This document shows, piece after piece, positions 62,886-64,000 of a stretch of DNA of 64,000 nt (positions are counted from its first letter, which is position 1; every line of letters begins with the position of its first letter). Source of the DNA: Azonexus sp. (GTDB lineage: Bacteria; Pseudomonadota; Gammaproteobacteria; Burkholderiales; Rhodocyclaceae); NCBI GenBank assembly GCA_031260295.1, contig JAIRKE010000054.1, positions 80,654-144,653 on the forward strand, given 5' to 3'. The translations under genes and the position numbers were made by a program. Below the pieces are notes generated by a model. It searched no databases and had not been told where the DNA came from. It was given only the letters and a program-made list of their open reading frames with translations.

Positions 62886-64000
62886 ATGCGTCGCTTTCCA
62901 TTTTTCGCTTTTGCCCTTTCCCTTGCCCTGTTCTTTCCCGCCTTGGCGTTCGCCGAAGCCGCAGGAACGGGGTTTATGCACGTCGTCGATACCGATGTCA
63001 CGGTGGGTTGTTTCCTGAATCCGCTGTTTGGCTCACTGGTCGATATGCCGGGGGCCGTGTGTGCCCACGGAGGCGGTTCTGGCGACCCGATGAGTGGCAT
63101 CATTGGGCAACTCAACACCGCGATTCTGATCGTCGGCGGGGTGTTGCTGTCCTATGGCTTGATTGTCGGCACGATGCAGACCGCCCACGACGGCGAACTG
63201 CTCGGCAAGCGCTGGTCGTCAATGTGGGTGCCGATTCGGACGTCTGTGGGCACCGCCTTTATTGTGCCGCTGGGCCAAGGCTACTGCGTCATCCAATACC
63301 TTGTGATGTGGATGGTGCTTCAAGGCATTGGCGCGGCAAACCTCATCTGGGGCGAATACGCCACCCACACGGCGGACACCCTGCCGCCCATGTCGGCCAT
63401 GATTGGCACCGCCAAAGGCAACCAGATCGGCGTCACGGTGTTACGCCAGGAATTGTGTGCGGCCGTCCTTAACGGGGAAGTGGAAAAAGCCAAAAAAGAC
63501 CCCACGATGAAACAAGCCATTCTCACGTACCTTGGGGACGAATGGCCCACGTTCGCCATCAAAACCGTCGATTCAGAGGCCGAGCTGGATACCAACGACA
63601 AAGTGTGTGGCGTCAACAAATTTGTTGACCTTAACAAAACGAAGGATCCTTCTCTTTCCACCGAGTTCATAGGGGCCGTCGTCACCGGTTCCAACCTGCC
63701 CGCCCGTATCCAATCGTGGTTTGGCAACGCTCAGGCGGCCCAAGAATTCCAAGCCGCCATCGATGCAGAGCACCAAGCCGCCTTGGTTAAGCTGCAGGGC
63801 AAATTGCGTCCCATTGCCCAAGCCATTTACGCCAGCGCCGACGAAAAAAGCACTGCCAATTTTCAGCAGCAAATCGGCGCCGCCATCGACGCCTACAACC
63901 AACAACTGGCGGCCAAGGCCAAAGCCTTTTTTGACGCCACCAACAACCCCAGCGCCGTGGCCCAAAACGCCACCAAAGACGGCTGGGGTTCGGCGGGGGC
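62886..64000 (+). CDS. traY: DotA/TraY-family conjugal transfer protein, C-terminus outside window
   Basis: The first 371 codons of a large inner-membrane protein of type IVB (I-type) secretion systems. The start at 62886 gives MRRFPFFAFA, a signal-peptide-like leader ending near FAEAAG. A membrane segment around 76-95 (LNTAILIVGGVLLSYGLIVG) is followed by the family motif GKRWSSMWVPIRTSVGTAF, then another segment and GYCVIQYLVMW. A soluble helical and Ala/Gln-rich region follows from about 180. The frame is open to the window end. It implies a conjugative element of IncI/Dot-Icm relation. The symbol follows the IncI nomenclature. Confidence 0.8.
   Translation, partial: MRRFPFFAFALSLALFFPALAFAEAAGTGFMHVVDTDVTVGCFLNPLFGSLVDMPGAVCAHGGGSGDPMSGIIGQLNTAILIVGGVLLSYGLIVGTMQTAHDGELLGKRWSSMWVPIRTSVGTAFIVPLGQGYCVIQYLVMWMVLQGIGAANLIWGEYATHTADTLPPMSAMIGTAKGNQIGVTVLRQELCAAVLNGEVEKAKKDPTMKQAILTYLGDEWPTFAIKTVDSEAELDTNDKVCGVNKFVDLNKTKDPSLSTEFIGAVVTGSNLPARIQSWFGNAQAAQEFQAAIDAEHQAALVKLQGKLRPIAQAIYASADEKSTANFQQQIGAAIDAYNQQLAAKAKAFFDATNNPSAVAQNATKDGWGSAG

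Overview
The window reads as betaproteobacterial chromosome, most likely Rhodocyclales (Dechloromonas/Azonexus-like). The evidence is the high GC content, the yicC-gmk-rpoZ-spoT block, a periplasmic nitrate reductase operon, PEP-CTERM exported proteins, and the SDR-thiS-thiG-trmB and argS-SPOR-dsbA arrangements. This placement is inferred from gene content and order; no 16S rRNA or tRNA gene was recognised.

Layout. 1-6.1 kb: the 3'-truncated glnA with a sigma-54 promoter and two NtrC-like sites, a cation-efflux protein, a rhodanese, nadA, and a ybhP/clsB-like pair. 6.2-15.2 kb: an accessory block with a coiled-coil protein, a small unknown, an alpha/beta hydrolase framed by an inverted repeat, a Clp/Hsp100-like AAA+ ATPase, a small radical-SAM-type protein and an 810-residue zinc-ribbon protein kinase. 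An oppositely oriented speD-speE pair lies inside it. 15.2-17.2 kb: gluQ and a zinc alcohol dehydrogenase. 17.3-24.7 kb: an NAD salvage cluster (pncA, pncB, nadE, NMN adenylyltransferase/Nudix) divergent from nrtR. It is followed by a zinc-ribbon kinase-like gene and by two broken genes fused at a deletion junction: the start of a probable vWA protein and the C-terminal part of an adenylosuccinate synthetase-like protein. 24.9-31.1 kb: rpoH, then napDAGHB without napC.

31.1-44.7 kb is mostly housekeeping: tatD, dadA, spoT, rpoZ, gmk, yicC, a kinase/phosphatase pair, rph, rdgB, hemW, an MFS transporter, a thioesterase, a frameshifted ychJ and rdgC. 44.8-46.6 kb holds two tandem PEP-CTERM paralogues, each with a conserved Cys and Gln that suggest a thioester domain, and each with its own upstream block and terminator. 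46.6-59.7 kb: trmB, thiG, thiS, an SDR, dsbA, a SPOR protein, argS, a DNA glycosylase, two c-di-GMP proteins, a hydrolase, an acetyltransferase and recG.

59.7-64 kb changes character. Just beyond recG come large inverted repeats, a tyrosine-recombinase-like gene, a G/C-skewed repeat zone, iteron-like repeats, a Rep_3-type replication initiator, and the start of a DotA/TraY-family conjugation gene running off the end. This looks like an integrated conjugative plasmid or ICE with an I-type (IVB) transfer system. Upstream of the traY-like gene is one isolated 28-base sequence with the layout of a type I-F CRISPR repeat and no second copy. It is a candidate solitary repeat unit of the RNA anti-CRISPR kind and is the most interesting observation here.
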